Assembly (NCBI GenBank): GCA_022706765.1
Contig: JAKJBX010000001.1
Coordinates: 62,001-126,000 of the forward strand
Direction of reading: 5' to 3'
Origin: Bacillota bacterium
Lineage (GTDB): Bacteria > Bacillota > Clostridia > Monoglobales > Firm-18
Length of the DNA: 64,000 bases
Part shown: piece after piece, positions 22,708-33,063 of the stretch
How positions within the stretch are numbered: the stretch's first letter is position 1
Layout: every line of letters begins with the position of its first letter
The notes under the pieces: model-generated
Database searches by the model: none
What the model saw: the letters and a program-made list of their open reading frames with translations, nothing else
What the model was told of the DNA's origin: nothing
Made by a program: the position numbers and the translations under genes

Positions 22708-22736
22708 TTGACAAAAGCGTTATCCTATGGTAATAT
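22708..22736 (+). promoter_or_regulatory. Predicted SigA promoter for ybxF-rpsL-rpsG-fusA-tuf
   Basis: TTGACA 22708-22713 and TAATAT 22731-22736, 17-bp spacer, immediately after the rpoC stop. No terminator was seen between rpoC and this promoter. Confidence 0.75.
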
Positions 22737-22801
22737 ATGATAGGTTTTGTGCGTTACGGCGCAAAATATGAAGGGCTTCGTAAGGAAAGGAAACAGAATT
22801 T

Positions 22802-23047
22802 ATGCAGGATGATGACAACCCGCATATGCGATATGTGGGGTTTAAGCAGTCAAAGCGCGCCATCGAGGAAGGTAAGGCGATCAGGGCTTACGTCGCGGAG
22901 GATTGTGAAAAATCGCTCAGCGATGTGATACTTGCGCTGTGCCAAAAGCACGGCGTTGCGGTTGAGCTTGTGCCGACCATGGCACAGCTTGGCAAGGACT
23001 GCGGTATCGACGTCGGCTCAGCGGTCGCCGTCATTGCTAACGCGTAG
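22802..23047 (+). CDS. ybxF: L7Ae-family ribosomal protein (YbxF type)
   Basis: An 81-residue L7Ae/L30e-fold protein found in Firmicutes between rpoC and rpsL; it binds kink-turn [23 protein letters not shown] and the C-terminal [20 protein letters not shown] match the YbxF group. ATG 22802 lies about 10 nt after AAGGAAAGGAAA. It is a paralogue of ylxQ in the same window. Role beyond RNA binding is unknown. Confidence 0.9.
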   Translation: MQDDDNPHMRYVGFKQSKRAIEEGKAIRAYVAEDCEKSLSDVILALCQKHGVAVELVPTMAQLGKDCGIDVGSAVAVIANA

Positions 23048-23133
23048 GGTTTGCGTATTTACGCGCAAATTTCTATATACCGGCGCTCGCTGTGCGGGCG
23101 CAGGAATTTTTAAGGAAAGGAGTTAGATCATTC

Positions 23134-23559
23134 GTGCCAACATTTAACCAATTGGTAAGAAAGGGTCGTGAAACGTCAGTCAAAAAGTCGACGGCGCCTG
23201 CGCTGCAAAAGGGCAGAAATACGTTGAAGAAGAAACTGACCGACATCAGCTCACCTCAGAAAAGAGGCGTTTGCACCGTTGTTAAGACCATGACGCCCAA
23301 AAAGCCGAATTCAGCGCTGCGTAAGATCGCCAGAGTTCGTCTGACAAACGGAATCGAAGTATCCGCTTACATTCCGGGTATCGGTCACAACATCCAGGAG
23401 CACAGCGTCGTTCTGATCAGAGGCGGCAGGGTCAAGGACCTCCCCGGCGTCAGGTATCACATCGTCAGGGGCACTCTCGACGCAGCGGGCGTTAACGCAC
23501 GCCGTCAGAGCCGAAGCCTCTACGGTGCAAAGGTGCCGAAAGAAGCAAAGAAGTCATAA
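23134..23559 (+). CDS. rpsL: 30S ribosomal protein S12
   Basis: A 141-residue protein of the decoding centre. [12 protein letters not shown] opens it. [11 protein letters not shown] and [13 protein letters not shown] carry the lysines whose change gives streptomycin resistance elsewhere; both are wild type. The start is GTG 23134 after AAGGAAAGGAG (23112-23122). Second gene of the str operon. Confidence 0.98.
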   Translation: MPTFNQLVRKGRETSVKKSTAPALQKGRNTLKKKLTDISSPQKRGVCTVVKTMTPKKPNSALRKIARVRLTNGIEVSAYIPGIGHNIQEHSVVLIRGGRVKDLPGVRYHIVRGTLDAAGVNARRQSRSLYGAKVPKEAKKS

Positions 23560-23718
23560 AGGTAAAAACGTACCATGCGTACGGAACATCACAACTTAAA
23601 ATTAGTGCGTAGTACCATGGTATATCATATATATTTGGTAACACCGCACTGACAAATCGAGCATTGCTTGGATTTGAGTACCTGTGATAATCATTTATCA
23701 TGTAAGGAGGGAAGTAAA

Positions 23719-24189
23719 GTGCCAAGAAGAGGTTTTATAGCCAAAAGGGATGTATTGCCCGATCCGCTTTACGGCAGCAAGCTGGTGACACGCCTGATCA
23801 ACAACATCATGCTCGACGGCAAAAAGGGCGTCGCACAGAAGATCGTTTATGACGCTTTTGAAATCGTTCAGGGCAAGACAGGCAAAAAGCCGGTCGAAGC
23901 CTTTGAGGAAGCGATGAACAATATCATGCCGGTGTTGGAGGTCAAAGCACGGCGTGTGGGCGGCGCGACCTATCAGGTTCCGATGGAGGTTCGCCCCGAC
24001 AGACGCCAGACGCTGGGTCTTCGATGGATCACAAACTATTCACGTCAGAGGAACGAAAAGACCATGCGTGAAAGGCTTGCGTCGGAAATTATGGACGCAC
24101 TCAACAACACGGGCGCATCCGTCAAAAAGCGTGAGGAAACGCATAGAATGGCGGAAGCGAACAGAGCGTTCGCGCATTACCGTTGGTAA
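23719..24189 (+). CDS. rpsG: 30S ribosomal protein S7
   Basis: A 156-residue primary binder of the 16S rRNA 3' domain. [20 protein letters not shown] and [20 protein letters not shown] are hallmark segments. GTG 23719 follows AAGGAGG (23704-23710). The 159-bp spacer from rpsL is long for this operon and contains CGTACCATGCGTACG-type inverted sequence (about 23569-23583), a possible regulatory fold. Confidence 0.98.
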   Translation: MPRRGFIAKRDVLPDPLYGSKLVTRLINNIMLDGKKGVAQKIVYDAFEIVQGKTGKKPVEAFEEAMNNIMPVLEVKARRVGGATYQVPMEVRPDRRQTLGLRWITNYSRQRNEKTMRERLASEIMDALNNTGASVKKREETHRMAEANRAFAHYRW

Positions 24190-24267
24190 AAGACAGCATA
24201 TTGAAGTTATGTAATGATATAGGGAAGTTTTATCGGCTTGTCCTACATCCTTGGAAAGGAGAACAAA

Positions 24268-26349
24268 GTGGGCAGAGAGTTCAGTTTGGAAAAAACCAGA
24301 AATATAGGAATCATGGCTCACATTGATGCGGGAAAGACCACCACCACAGAGCGTATTCTCTACTATACCGGCAGGGTTCATAAGATCGGTGAAGTGCATG
24401 AGGGTGCGGCGACGATGGACTGGATGGAGCAGGAGCAGGAACGTGGCATCACCATCACGTCAGCGGCGACCACCGCACAGTGGAAAGCACATAGAATCAA
24501 TATCATCGACACCCCGGGGCACGTTGACTTCACCGTTGAGGTGGAGCGTTCGCTTCGGGTACTTGACGGCTCGGTAACGGTTTTCTGCGCAAAGGGCGGC
24601 GTCGAGCCGCAGTCGGAAACCGTTTGGCGTCAGGCGGATAAATATAATGTCCCCCGTATGGCATATGTCAACAAGATGGACATCATGGGCGCGGATTTTT
24701 ACAACGTCGTTGCAATGATGAAGGACAGACTCAAATGCAACGCTGTTCCGATCCAGCTGCCGATCGGTGCTGAGGACACGTTTAGGGGCATCATTGACCT
24801 CGTTGAGATGAAAGCTTATGTTTATTATGACGATCAGGGCAAGGACATCAGGGAGGAAGAAGTCCCTGCTGACATGAAAGACAAGGCGGAGGAGTACCGC
24901 GCTGCACTGTTGGAGTCCGTTGCCGAAACCGACGAGGAGCTGACAATGAAGTACCTCGAAGGCGAGGAACTGACCCTGGACGAGATCAAAACAGCGATCC
25001 GAAAGGCGACCATCAGCGTTCAGATGATCCCCGTTGTCTGCGGGACATCCTACCGCAACAAGGGCGTGCAGAAGCTGCTTGACGCGGTTGTGGCATATAT
25101 GCCGTCGCCGCTCGATATCCCGCCGATCAAGGGCATCGACCCCGACTCGGATGAGGAGACCGAGCGTCCCTCGGACGACAGTCAGCCGTTCTCGGCGCTG
25201 GCGTTCAAGATCGCGACCGACCCGTTTGTCGGTAAGCTGTGCTTTTTCAGGGTTTACTCGGGAACGCTCAAAAGCGGCTCCCATGTTTATAACTCGTCAA
25301 AGGACAACAAGGAGCGCATCGGCAGGATCTTGCAGATGCACGCCAACCACAGGGAGGACATCGACATCGTGTATTCGGGCGACATTGCCGCCGCCGTCGG
25401 TCTTAAAAACACCACGACGGGCGACACGCTCTGCGACGAATCAAAGCCCGTTATCTTAGAGTCAATGGACTTCCCAGAGCCGGTTATCCGGGTTGCGATA
25501 GAGCCAAAGACCAAAGCAGGTCAGGAAAAGATGGGCATTGCGCTGTCAAAGCTCGCCGAGGAGGACCCGACCTTCAAGACCTACACCGACGAGGAAACCG
25601 GTCAGACGATCATCGCCGGCATGGGCGAGCTGCATCTTGAAATCATCGTTGACAGACTGCTGCGTGAATTCAAGGTGGAGGCGAACGTCGGCAAGCCCCA
25701 GGTTTCGTATAAGGAAACCATCCGAAAAACCGTTAACATTGAGCATAAATATTCACGCCAGTCGGGCGGTCGCGGTCAGTACGGGCACGTTCTGCTCACG
25801 CTTGAGCCGCTCAAACCCGGCGAAGGCTATGAATTCGTCAACAAAATTGTCGGCGGTGTTATCCCCAAGGAGTATATTCCGGCGGTTGACGCAGGCGTTC
25901 AAGGCGCAATGCAGACGGGTGTCCTTGCGGGCTACAACGTCGTTGACGTTAGGGTCACCCTCTATGACGGCTCATACCATGAGGTCGACTCGTCCGAAAT
26001 GGCGTTCAAGATTGCAGGCTCCATGGCGTTCAAGGAAGGCTGCCGCAAGGCGGAGCCGGTGCTTAAAGAGCCGATCATGCGTGTCGACGTTACCGTCCCC
26101 GAGGAGTACATGGGCGACGTTATGGGCGACCTTAACTCCCGCCGCGGTCAGATCCAGGGCATGGAGGCAAGGATGGGCGCACAGGCAATCACCTCATTCG
26201 TTCCGCTTTCCGAAATGTTCGGTTACGCGACCGAGCTTCGTTCAAGAACACAGGGCAGAGGACAGTACGTCATGCAGCCCAGTCACTATGAAGAAGTACC
26301 CAAGAGCATTCAGGAAGGCATCATAAACCAAAGGGCGAAAAAAGACTGA
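24268..26349 (+). CDS. fusA: Elongation factor G
   Basis: A 693-residue translocation GTPase. G-domain motifs [29 protein letters not shown] and [10 protein letters not shown] are intact, and domains II-V follow, including [11 protein letters not shown] in domain IV. The start is GTG 24268 with AGGAG 6 nt upstream; the longer in-frame reading from 24238 places that site inside the coding region and is rejected. Third gene of the str operon. Confidence 0.98.
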   Translation: MGREFSLEKTRNIGIMAHIDAGKTTTTERILYYTGRVHKIGEVHEGAATMDWMEQEQERGITITSAATTAQWKAHRINIIDTPGHVDFTVEVERSLRVLDGSVTVFCAKGGVEPQSETVWRQADKYNVPRMAYVNKMDIMGADFYNVVAMMKDRLKCNAVPIQLPIGAEDTFRGIIDLVEMKAYVYYDDQGKDIREEEVPADMKDKAEEYRAALLESVAETDEELTMKYLEGEELTLDEIKTAIRKATISVQMIPVVCGTSYRNKGVQKLLDAVVAYMPSPLDIPPIKGIDPDSDEETERPSDDSQPFSALAFKIATDPFVGKLCFFRVYSGTLKSGSHVYNSSKDNKERIGRILQMHANHREDIDIVYSGDIAAAVGLKNTTTGDTLCDESKPVILESMDFPEPVIRVAIEPKTKAGQEKMGIALSKLAEEDPTFKTYTDEETGQTIIAGMGELHLEIIVDRLLREFKVEANVGKPQVSYKETIRKTVNIEHKYSRQSGGRGQYGHVLLTLEPLKPGEGYEFVNKIVGGVIPKEYIPAVDAGVQGAMQTGVLAGYNVVDVRVTLYDGSYHEVDSSEMAFKIAGSMAFKEGCRKAEPVLKEPIMRVDVTVPEEYMGDVMGDLNSRRGQIQGMEARMGAQAITSFVPLSEMFGYATELRSRTQGRGQYVMQPSHYEEVPKSIQEGIINQRAKKD

Positions 26350-26389
26350 TTTCAAATCTCATTAAATTATTATAAGGAGGAACATTGAA

Positions 26390-27589
26390 ATGGCAAAAGC
26401 TAAATTTGAAAGAAACAAACCCCACGTTAACATTGGCACGATCGGTCACGTTGACCATGGTAAGACTTCGCTTACCGCCGCTATCACCAAGGTGCTTGGT
26501 TTCAAGGGTCAGGCTTCCTACACCTCGTACGACAACATCGACAAGGCGCCTGAGGAAAGAGAAAGAGGCGTCACCATCTCGACCGCTCACGTTGAGTATG
26601 AGACCGACGCACGTCACTACGCACACGTTGACTGCCCCGGACACGCCGACTATGTTAAGAACATGATCACCGGCGCCGCTCAGATGGATGGCGCTATCCT
26701 GGTTGTTTCGGCCGCCGACGGTCCGATGCCCCAGACCAGAGAGCACATCCTGCTTTCGCGCCAGGTTGGCGTTCCGCACATCGTTGTATTCTTGAACAAG
26801 GCTGACCAGGTCGACGATCCTGAGCTGATCGAGCTCGTTGAAATGGAAATCCGTGAGCTGCTCAATGCGTATGAGTTCCCGGGCGACGACACACCCATCA
26901 TTGTCGGTTCGGCTTTGCAGGCGCTTGAAAGCGCTTCAAATGATCCCAACGCCGAAGAATATCAGCCGATCCTTAAACTGATGGACGCTGTTGACAGCTT
27001 CATCCCCACACCTGAGAGAAAGATCGACATGCCTTTCCTGATGCCTGTTGAGGACGTATTCTCCATCACAGGCCGCGGTACTGTCGCAACCGGCAGAGTT
27101 GAGAGAGGAACCTTGAAGGTTTCTGACGAAGTTGAAATCGTTGGTCTGACCGACGAATCACGCAAGGTTGTTGTCACCGGTATCGAAATGTTCAGAAAGC
27201 TGCTCGACCAGGCGGAAGCCGGCGACAACATCGGCGCGCTGCTCCGCGGCGTTCAGAGGACTGAAATCGAGCGCGGACAGGTGCTTTCAAAGCCCGGCTC
27301 GATCAACCCGCACGTACACTTCATGGGCAATGTTTACGTCCTGACCAAGGACGAGGGCGGCAGGCACACCCCGTTCTTCAACAACTATCGTCCGCAGTTC
27401 TATTTTAGAACGACCGACGTTACAGGCGTAGTCAGCCTCCAAGGCGGCGTTGAAATGTGTATGCCTGGTGACAACATCGAGATGGAAGTCACACTGATCA
27501 CCCCAATCGCTATTGAAGAGGGTCTGCGTTTCGCTATCCGCGAGGGCGGCAGGACTGTCGGCTCGGGTGTTGTGACAAAGGTTCTCTAA
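26390..27589 (+). CDS. tuf: Elongation factor Tu
   Basis: A 399-residue GTPase that delivers aminoacyl-tRNA to the ribosome. [30 protein letters not shown] and NKADQVDD are intact; [16 protein letters not shown] is the switch I region. It has an ideal AAGGAGGAA site 8 nt before ATG 26390. It closes the operon, directly before a strong terminator. Confidence 0.99.
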   Translation: MAKAKFERNKPHVNIGTIGHVDHGKTSLTAAITKVLGFKGQASYTSYDNIDKAPEERERGVTISTAHVEYETDARHYAHVDCPGHADYVKNMITGAAQMDGAILVVSAADGPMPQTREHILLSRQVGVPHIVVFLNKADQVDDPELIELVEMEIRELLNAYEFPGDDTPIIVGSALQALESASNDPNAEEYQPILKLMDAVDSFIPTPERKIDMPFLMPVEDVFSITGRGTVATGRVERGTLKVSDEVEIVGLTDESRKVVVTGIEMFRKLLDQAEAGDNIGALLRGVQRTEIERGQVLSKPGSINPHVHFMGNVYVLTKDEGGRHTPFFNNYRPQFYFRTTDVTGVVSLQGGVEMCMPGDNIEMEVTLITPIAIEEGLRFAIREGGRTVGSGVVTKVL

Positions 27590-27626
27590 TCCATCGGCAA
27601 CAGCATAACCAATTAATCAAACATCA

Positions 27627-27668
27627 AGCCCCCTTGCAGAGTATCCGCAAGGGGGCTGTCGTTTTTTT
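27627..27668 (+). terminator. Intrinsic terminator of the str operon
   Basis: AGCCCCCTTGC (27627-27637) pairs perfectly with GCAAGGGGGCT (27647-27657), followed by GTCG and seven T. Confidence 0.95.
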
Positions 27669-27682
27669 GCCATTCAACAAAA

Positions 27683-27750
27683 AAATTAATTCATTCCTTG
27701 GCAAAGGCTTGCGTCAGCGCACCAAAAAGTGCCTTACGGCACTTTTTTTA
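27683..27750 (+). repeat. Dispersed repeat, copy after tuf
   Basis: Core AATTAATTCATTCCTTGGCA, then AAGGCTTGCGTCAGCGCACC and AAAAAGTGCC-ttac-GGCACTTTTTTT. The hairpin can also terminate the leftward lipoprotein gene, whose stop is 9 bp away. No palindrome precedes the core here. Confidence 0.9.
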
Positions 27751-27758
27751 TACGCATA

Positions 27759-29102
27759 TTAATAGGTGATAAGCACCGACTGTGTTGCCTGGTCCCATTC
27801 GACATCAGCGCCGAGCGCCTCGGAAATTACACGGGCGGGCACAAGCGTCCTGCCGTTCCTGACGAACGATGCGGCGTCGCTTTGGATAGCGCTGCCGTTA
27901 AGATAAAAGACATTTTCGCCGATTTTGTGGTCGATGCGCCTGTCACCTTTGATCGCCACGATGGACTCGGTCGCCGCAATATACTCGACGGATGCGCCGA
28001 GCTTTTCAAATATCCTGCGCAGCGGCACGAAGGTGCGATCGTTTTCAAGCTGCGGCGGAACGTCAAATATCACACGCATACCATTGATATAGACGGCGAT
28101 TTCGTCTTCCCTGCCGATTGCCTGGATATTCAGTGAGTTTTCGCGTGTCAGCGCCGGCAATTCGACGGATGTGACCTTGTTGATGTCGGCATATTTGGTG
28201 AGCATTTTGATACCAATTTTGATTACATCGGTCATTCCGGCGGCATTCGCATCAGTGCCTGCCGATTCCGCAATCTGTTTCGGGTCGATCACAAGATCAA
28301 GGTCAAGCGTCATACTGTCTAAATAACCGTCGCTGCCGATGGTGTAGGATGAAACCAAATCCTTACCGCCGAGCAGATCGATCTTTTGCAGCGGCGCAAA
28401 CACCTCGGAAAAATCAAGCGCCTCCGTATCAATTGCCGAAAGCTCGGGTGTGATGGCAGTCATCGCCTTCAAATATTCTTCAAACAGCGGCAGAATAGCG
28501 CCGTTTTTAATGGTAGCGATATATGTTTCGCCCTTTTTCTCAGCGGAAATACCGGTGGTATCCATCTTTTCAAGGGCTTCCCAAAGCTTTGAGGTGTTGA
28601 GCATTCCCTGAAAGTTCAGCGCCATGCCCGCGTCTGTATAAAGGTCAGCCATATCCATGTAATAATACTGCTTGTCATAACCGGCGGCGCCGTTAAGCAT
28701 CAAGCTTTTCAGCATGTCGGGCAGCTCGTAAACTGCAATATACTTGGGGTGATTCGCATCCGAGAAATCGGCGTCTGCCCAAAACGTAACCGGATAACTG
28801 CTGCCCATAAGCTGCGTATTGGTCACCAGCTTTAATTTGACAGCGGATTTATCCGCGTTCATGATCGCGCTGCCGCTTATCTGCATTTTAAACGTATTGA
28901 TCACGCCAAGCGTCAATGCGGCGTTCGGATCGGTTATGCCGGACGTGTCCGCCGAAAGCGATAGCTCCGCAGTAAACGCATACGAATTGGCGTTCCCCGT
29001 CTTTTTATAGGCGTCCCAAAGCGCCTTTTCATCCTCGGTACAACCGGTCAGAAAGGCAAGCGAGAGACAGAGCACCAAAATAATGCCGATGACTTTTTTC
29101 AA
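27759..29102 (-). CDS. Secreted lipoprotein with C-terminal copper amine oxidase-type beta domains
   Basis: A 447-residue exported protein. The signal peptide MKKVIGIILVLCLSLAFLTG ends in lipobox LTGC, so it should be lipid-anchored on the outer membrane face. A central region of about 280 residues with no motif I recognise is followed by a C-terminal copper-amine-oxidase N-terminal-like domain (VPPQLENDRTFVPLRRIFE, then SFVRNGRTLVPARVISEALG), usually a cell-surface binding module. TTG 29102 is preferred because AAGGAG is 9 nt before it but directly abuts the in-frame ATG at 29111. Divergent from polA with overlapping promoter elements. Function unknown. Confidence 0.85.
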   Translation of the reverse strand: MKKVIGIILVLCLSLAFLTGCTEDEKALWDAYKKTGNANSYAFTAELSLSADTSGITDPNAALTLGVINTFKMQISGSAIMNADKSAVKLKLVTNTQLMGSSYPVTFWADADFSDANHPKYIAVYELPDMLKSLMLNGAAGYDKQYYYMDMADLYTDAGMALNFQGMLNTSKLWEALEKMDTTGISAEKKGETYIATIKNGAILPLFEEYLKAMTAITPELSAIDTEALDFSEVFAPLQKIDLLGGKDLVSSYTIGSDGYLDSMTLDLDLVIDPKQIAESAGTDANAAGMTDVIKIGIKMLTKYADINKVTSVELPALTRENSLNIQAIGREDEIAVYINGMRVIFDVPPQLENDRTFVPLRRIFEKLGASVEYIAATESIVAIKGDRRIDHKIGENVFYLNGSAIQSDAASFVRNGRTLVPARVISEALGADVEWDQATQSVLITY

Positions 29103-29133
29103 ATTAACCATCTCCTTATAGTCCTGTAAGACT

Positions 29134-29162
29134 ATTATCTTATAAAAACAGTTGAATGTCAA
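29134..29162 (-). promoter_or_regulatory. Predicted SigA promoter for the lipoprotein gene
   Basis: On the minus strand, TTGACA (29162-29157), 17-bp spacer, GATAAT (29139-29134). Its -35 box touches the -35 box of the oppositely directed polA promoter. Confidence 0.75.
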
Positions 29163-29180
29163 GGCGATATTGGATATAAT
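29152..29180 (+). promoter_or_regulatory. Predicted SigA promoter for polA
   Basis: TTGAAT 29152-29157, 17-bp spacer, TATAAT 29175-29180. Divergent from, and sharing base 29157 with, the lipoprotein promoter. The leader to polA is about 195 nt. Confidence 0.75.
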
Positions 29181-29292
29181 AGTAGGCAAGGGAGTGAAAA
29201 ATTGCAGCAAATTTCAATTTTTTCCTCCGGCGGTTGCACACAAAATGGTAAGGAAAAAGGAAAGTGCTTAACAGCACTCGCATTTTGGTGCA

Positions 29293-29382
29293 GTGACCAT
29301 TTTACGCCTTATCCGGCTCACGATAAGTGCGTGGTCAAGGTTTAATCAAATTTCGTGAGCCGGAAAGGCGAATGGTCATTCC
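29293..29382 (+). promoter_or_regulatory. Long inverted repeat covering the polA start region
   Basis: CCGGCTCACGA (29313-29323) pairs perfectly with TCGTGAGCCGG (29353-29363), and the stem extends through CGCCTT/AAGGCG and GTGACCATT/AATGGTCAT to about 24 pairs with small bulges. The right arm contains the GGAAAGG ribosome binding site (29362-29368) and one of the two possible start codons, so folding would hide them. Confidence 0.75.
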
Positions 29383-29383
29383 C

Positions 29384-31909
29384 ATGAAAAAATTGATGCT
29401 CATAGACGGCAACAGTATAGTCAACCGTGCGTTTTACGGTATCCGTCTTTTGACGAACAGCGAAGGACTTTATACCAATGCCGTCTATGGGTTTTTGAAC
29501 ATCCTGCTCAAATATTTGGACGAGGAAAAGCCGGACAGCCTGTGCGTGGCGTTTGACCTGCCCGCGCCGACCTTCCGCCATCTTCAATATGACCAATATA
29601 AGGCGCAGCGCAAGGGCATGCCGGACGAACTTGCCCAGCAGATGCCGCTTTTAAAGGAAGTTTTAGCGGCGATGAATATCGCCATGCTGTCGCAGGAGGG
29701 CTACGAGGCGGACGACATCATCGGCACGGGGGCGAAGTATTGTGAGGACCATGGCATTGACTGCGTTATTTTAACGGGCGACAAGGACGATTTGCAGCTT
29801 GCGTCAAAGCGCACGGTGATCAAGCTGGTCACGACCAAATCCGGTGGCTCCGAAACGGTGGACTATTCGTCGGACGTCGTGATGGAGCGATTGGGCGTCA
29901 CGCCGGAGGAATTTATCGACGTCAAGGGGCTGATGGGTGACCCATCCGACAATATTCCCGGCGTTGCGGGGATCGGCGAAAAAACCGCCTTTGACCTGAT
30001 ACGGCGCTTTCACAGCATTGCCTATATTTATGAAAACCTTGACACCCTTGACATCAGGGACTCAGTCAGGAAAAAGCTCGCCGAGGGTAAGGAATCCGCG
30101 TTTTTGAGCAGTCAGCTCGCAACGATCGACAAAAATGTGCCTGTCCGTTTTGATACAATAGACTGCGCGATCAAAGACTATGACACGCAAGCCCTTGCCG
30201 CACTGTTCAAACGGCTGAACTTTTCCAACCTGACCTCCCGTTTAAAGTTAGAACAGTCGCCGAGGCAGCTGCAGCCGCAGACTGGCGCCATCGGCGGCAT
30301 TGACGCCGTCAAGGCAAGGCTGAGAGAAAAAGGGGTCATGTATTATACTGTCGGCGACGGCGTTGTTGCGGCGGCGACCTGCGAGGAGGACGTCACCGTC
30401 GTGGAAGCGGCGGCGGACGCTTTTGCGGACGTGTTTGCCGACGAAGGCATCCGAAAAATCGGGCACAACATCAAAAACGACTTAGGCGGCGGGCTGGTGA
30501 TCAACAATGTGTACTTTGACACCCTCATTGCGGCGTATATCATCTCGCCGTCCAAAAGCAGCTATGACATCGCCGGACTGACCCTTGACTATCTCGGCTA
30601 TGACACGCCCGACACGCCCGGGAGCCACCTGGCTTCTGTCATTGCGCTGCACCGCTATTTGGACGAAAAGCTCACCGAATACGGTCAGCAAACGCTCTTT
30701 TACGACATCGAAATGCCGCTGGTCACGGTGCTTGCCGATATGCAAAGGATCGGCGTAGCGGTCGACAAGGCGATGCTGACGCAGTTTTCGCAGATGTTGC
30801 AGGAACGCATAGACGACCTCACCGGAGGTATTTACACATACGCCGGACAGGAATTCAACATCAACTCGACCAAGCAATTGGGCTCAGTGCTGTTTGAGGT
30901 GCTGGGGCTGCCGGTCATCAAAAAGACCAAGACGGGCTTTTCCACCGATGCGGAGGTCTTGGAAAAGCTGAAAGGGCACCATGAGATCATTGATCTTCTG
31001 ATGGAATACCGCCATGTGACAAAGCTCAAAAGCACCTATGCCGACGGTCTTGCCGCCGTCATCAATCCGCAGACGGGCAGGATACATTCACACTTTAACC
31101 AGACCGTTGCGGTGACGGGGCGCATCAGCAGCACCGAGCCGAACCTGCAAAACATTCCTGTCCGCACCGAGCTTGGTCGTGAGATCCGGAAGATGTTTGT
31201 GGCGGGCGGCGAGGATTATATTTTGGTCGATGCGGACTATTCGCAGATAGAGCTGCGTGTGTTGGCGCATATCGCGGAGGACGAAACGATGATAGCGGCG
31301 TTTGAAAACGACATCGACATCCACACCCAAACGGCGTCGCAGGTGTTCGGCGTGCCGCTCGGGGAGGTGACCGCACAGATGCGCACCCGTGCAAAGGCGG
31401 TCAACTTCGGCATTGTGTACGGTATCGGCGATTACAGCCTATCGCAGGATTTGGGGATCACCCGTGCGGAGGCGAGGCAATATATTGAAAGCTATCTGGC
31501 GACCTTCGGCGGCGTGCGCCGGTATATGAGCGGCATCATCGAAAAGGGCAAGACCGACGGCTATGTCACCACCCTTTTAGGGCGCAGGCGGTACCTGCCG
31601 GAGCTAAAAGCTTCAGACTTTATCACGAGGGCGTACGGCGAGCGCATCGCGCTCAATACGCCCATCCAGGGCAGCGCGGCGGACATCATCAAAATTGCGA
31701 TGGTGCGTGTGGCGCATCGCTTAAAGGCGGAGCGGTTAAGGTCACGTCTGGTCTTACAGGTGCATGACGAGCTGATCGTCGAGGCGCACGTCAGCGAGGA
31801 GCAAACGGTGCGCAGCATCTTAAAGACCGAGATGGAAAACGCCCTGCCGATGCGTGTGGCGTTAAAAGCCGACATCCACACGGGCAGGACATGGTATGAC
31901 GCAAAGTAG
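29384..31909 (+). CDS. polA: DNA polymerase I
   Basis: An 841-residue replication/repair polymerase. The N-terminal 5' nuclease domain starts LMLIDGNSIVNRAFYG and contains EGYEADDIIGT and LTGDKDDLQL. The 3'-5' exonuclease domain is present but the first metal motif (FDTET in active enzymes) is replaced, though a HNIKND segment remains, so proofreading is probably lost as in many Firmicutes. Polymerase motifs DADYSQIELRVLAHI, RAKAVNFGIVYGI and LVLQVHDELIVEA are intact. ATG 29384 gives the usual N-terminus; ATG 29372 is possible. Followed by coaE after 19 bp. Confidence 0.96.
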   Translation: MKKLMLIDGNSIVNRAFYGIRLLTNSEGLYTNAVYGFLNILLKYLDEEKPDSLCVAFDLPAPTFRHLQYDQYKAQRKGMPDELAQQMPLLKEVLAAMNIAMLSQEGYEADDIIGTGAKYCEDHGIDCVILTGDKDDLQLASKRTVIKLVTTKSGGSETVDYSSDVVMERLGVTPEEFIDVKGLMGDPSDNIPGVAGIGEKTAFDLIRRFHSIAYIYENLDTLDIRDSVRKKLAEGKESAFLSSQLATIDKNVPVRFDTIDCAIKDYDTQALAALFKRLNFSNLTSRLKLEQSPRQLQPQTGAIGGIDAVKARLREKGVMYYTVGDGVVAAATCEEDVTVVEAAADAFADVFADEGIRKIGHNIKNDLGGGLVINNVYFDTLIAAYIISPSKSSYDIAGLTLDYLGYDTPDTPGSHLASVIALHRYLDEKLTEYGQQTLFYDIEMPLVTVLADMQRIGVAVDKAMLTQFSQMLQERIDDLTGGIYTYAGQEFNINSTKQLGSVLFEVLGLPVIKKTKTGFSTDAEVLEKLKGHHEIIDLLMEYRHVTKLKSTYADGLAAVINPQTGRIHSHFNQTVAVTGRISSTEPNLQNIPVRTELGREIRKMFVAGGEDYILVDADYSQIELRVLAHIAEDETMIAAFENDIDIHTQTASQVFGVPLGEVTAQMRTRAKAVNFGIVYGIGDYSLSQDLGITRAEARQYIESYLATFGGVRRYMSGIIEKGKTDGYVTTLLGRRRYLPELKASDFITRAYGERIALNTPIQGSAADIIKIAMVRVAHRLKAERLRSRLVLQVHDELIVEAHVSEEQTVRSILKTEMENALPMRVALKADIHTGRTWYDAK

Positions 31910-31928
31910 CGGAAAGGACGAATGTCAC

Positions 31929-32525
31929 ATGAGGATGATCGGACTGACGGGCGGCAGCGCCGCAGGCAAGACGACGCTTGGCGGCGTGGCAAGAGATATG
32001 GGGTTTTATGTGATTGACGCCGACAAGGTCGGGCACGGCGTCATAAAGCGGGGCAGCGCCGCATACGATGAGATTGTCGCCGCATACGGCGAGGGCATCC
32101 TGCTGCCGGACGGTGAGATCAACCGCAGGGCGCTTGGCGGCATAGTGTTTTCCGACCCCCAAAAGCTCGCATTGCTCAATAGCATCACACATAAGCGGAT
32201 CGAAGCGGCGGTTGACGGTATTGTCAAGACGTGCGGCAGCGAGGTGGTCGTGCTGGACGCGGCGGCGCTTTTTGAAAGCGGCATGGATCAAAAGTGCGAC
32301 TATATCATCGCCGTCATCTCCCCGAGGGAGGATCGCATCACCCGCATCTGCATCCGTGACGGCATCTGCGCCGATCGTGCGCTCGGACGCATAAACAGCC
32401 AAAAGAGCGACGACTTTTATGTCTTGCGGGCAAATAAGATCATCAACAACGACGGCGACCTTGAAAGGCTGAAAAGCCTTGGGAGGCTGGCTTTTGAGGA
32501 GGCGCTCAATGAAAAGAAGACGTAA
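31929..32525 (+). CDS. coaE: Dephospho-CoA kinase
   Basis: A 198-residue kinase for the last step of coenzyme A synthesis. The P-loop is GLTGGSAAGKTTLGG at residues 5-19, followed by the acceptor-binding VIDADKVGH. The LID region contains RITRICIRDG. ATG 31929 follows AAGGA (31914-31918); ATG 31935 is an alternative. The polA-coaE order is common in Firmicutes. The end overlaps the transglycosylase gene by 17 bp. Confidence 0.93.
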   Translation: MRMIGLTGGSAAGKTTLGGVARDMGFYVIDADKVGHGVIKRGSAAYDEIVAAYGEGILLPDGEINRRALGGIVFSDPQKLALLNSITHKRIEAAVDGIVKTCGSEVVVLDAAALFESGMDQKCDYIIAVISPREDRITRICIRDGICADRALGRINSQKSDDFYVLRANKIINNDGDLERLKSLGRLAFEEALNEKKT

Positions 32526-33063
32526 AGCGCTTGCCTATGCCTTGACAATCCTGCTGGTTGTCTGGGCGGGCAGCGCCATATTAAAAAGTTTTTATCCGCT
32601 CGACTACATAGACCTTATCCGGCAGCAAGCCGAAAAATATGGTCTTGACCCGCTGTTTGTCATCTCGGTCGTGCATGCGGAGAGCCGTTTTGCCGCCGGG
32701 GCGACCTCTCATAAGGACGCCAAGGGGCTGATGCAGATGAAGGAGGATACCGCAAAGTGGTGCGCCGACAACATGCGGCTCGAAGGGTTTACGGCGGAGC
32801 AAATCTATCAGCCCGAGGTGAACATCACGCTGGGCGTGTGGTACCTCAATTATCTGCTCGGCGAGTTTGGGGGAGACTATACCCTCACCCTGGCGGCATA
32901 CAATGCGGGAATGGGCAACGTGAAAAAGTGGCTTGAAAACCCGCAGTATTCAAAGGACAGACGCACCCTTGACGTCATCCCCTATGGCGAGACCGAGCGT
33001 TATGTTAAAAAGGTGTTTAATAACTATACAATCTATAAAATGTTATACGGAAGGAATGGTTAA
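32509..33063 (+). CDS. Membrane-anchored lytic transglycosylase (SLT domain)
   Basis: A 184-residue protein with an N-terminal anchor (LAYALTILLVVWAGSAIL) and a soluble lysozyme-like domain. The catalytic glutamate is E58 in VVHAESRFAAGA, and the family segments KGLMQMKEDTAKW and LTLAAYNAGMGNVKKWL are clear. It cleaves peptidoglycan glycan strands on the outer face. ATG 32509 follows GAGGAGG with 6-nt spacing; its first codons lie within coaE. Its stop overlaps the next start. Confidence 0.92.
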   Translation: MKRRRKALAYALTILLVVWAGSAILKSFYPLDYIDLIRQQAEKYGLDPLFVISVVHAESRFAAGATSHKDAKGLMQMKEDTAKWCADNMRLEGFTAEQIYQPEVNITLGVWYLNYLLGEFGGDYTLTLAAYNAGMGNVKKWLENPQYSKDRRTLDVIPYGETERYVKKVFNNYTIYKMLYGRNG

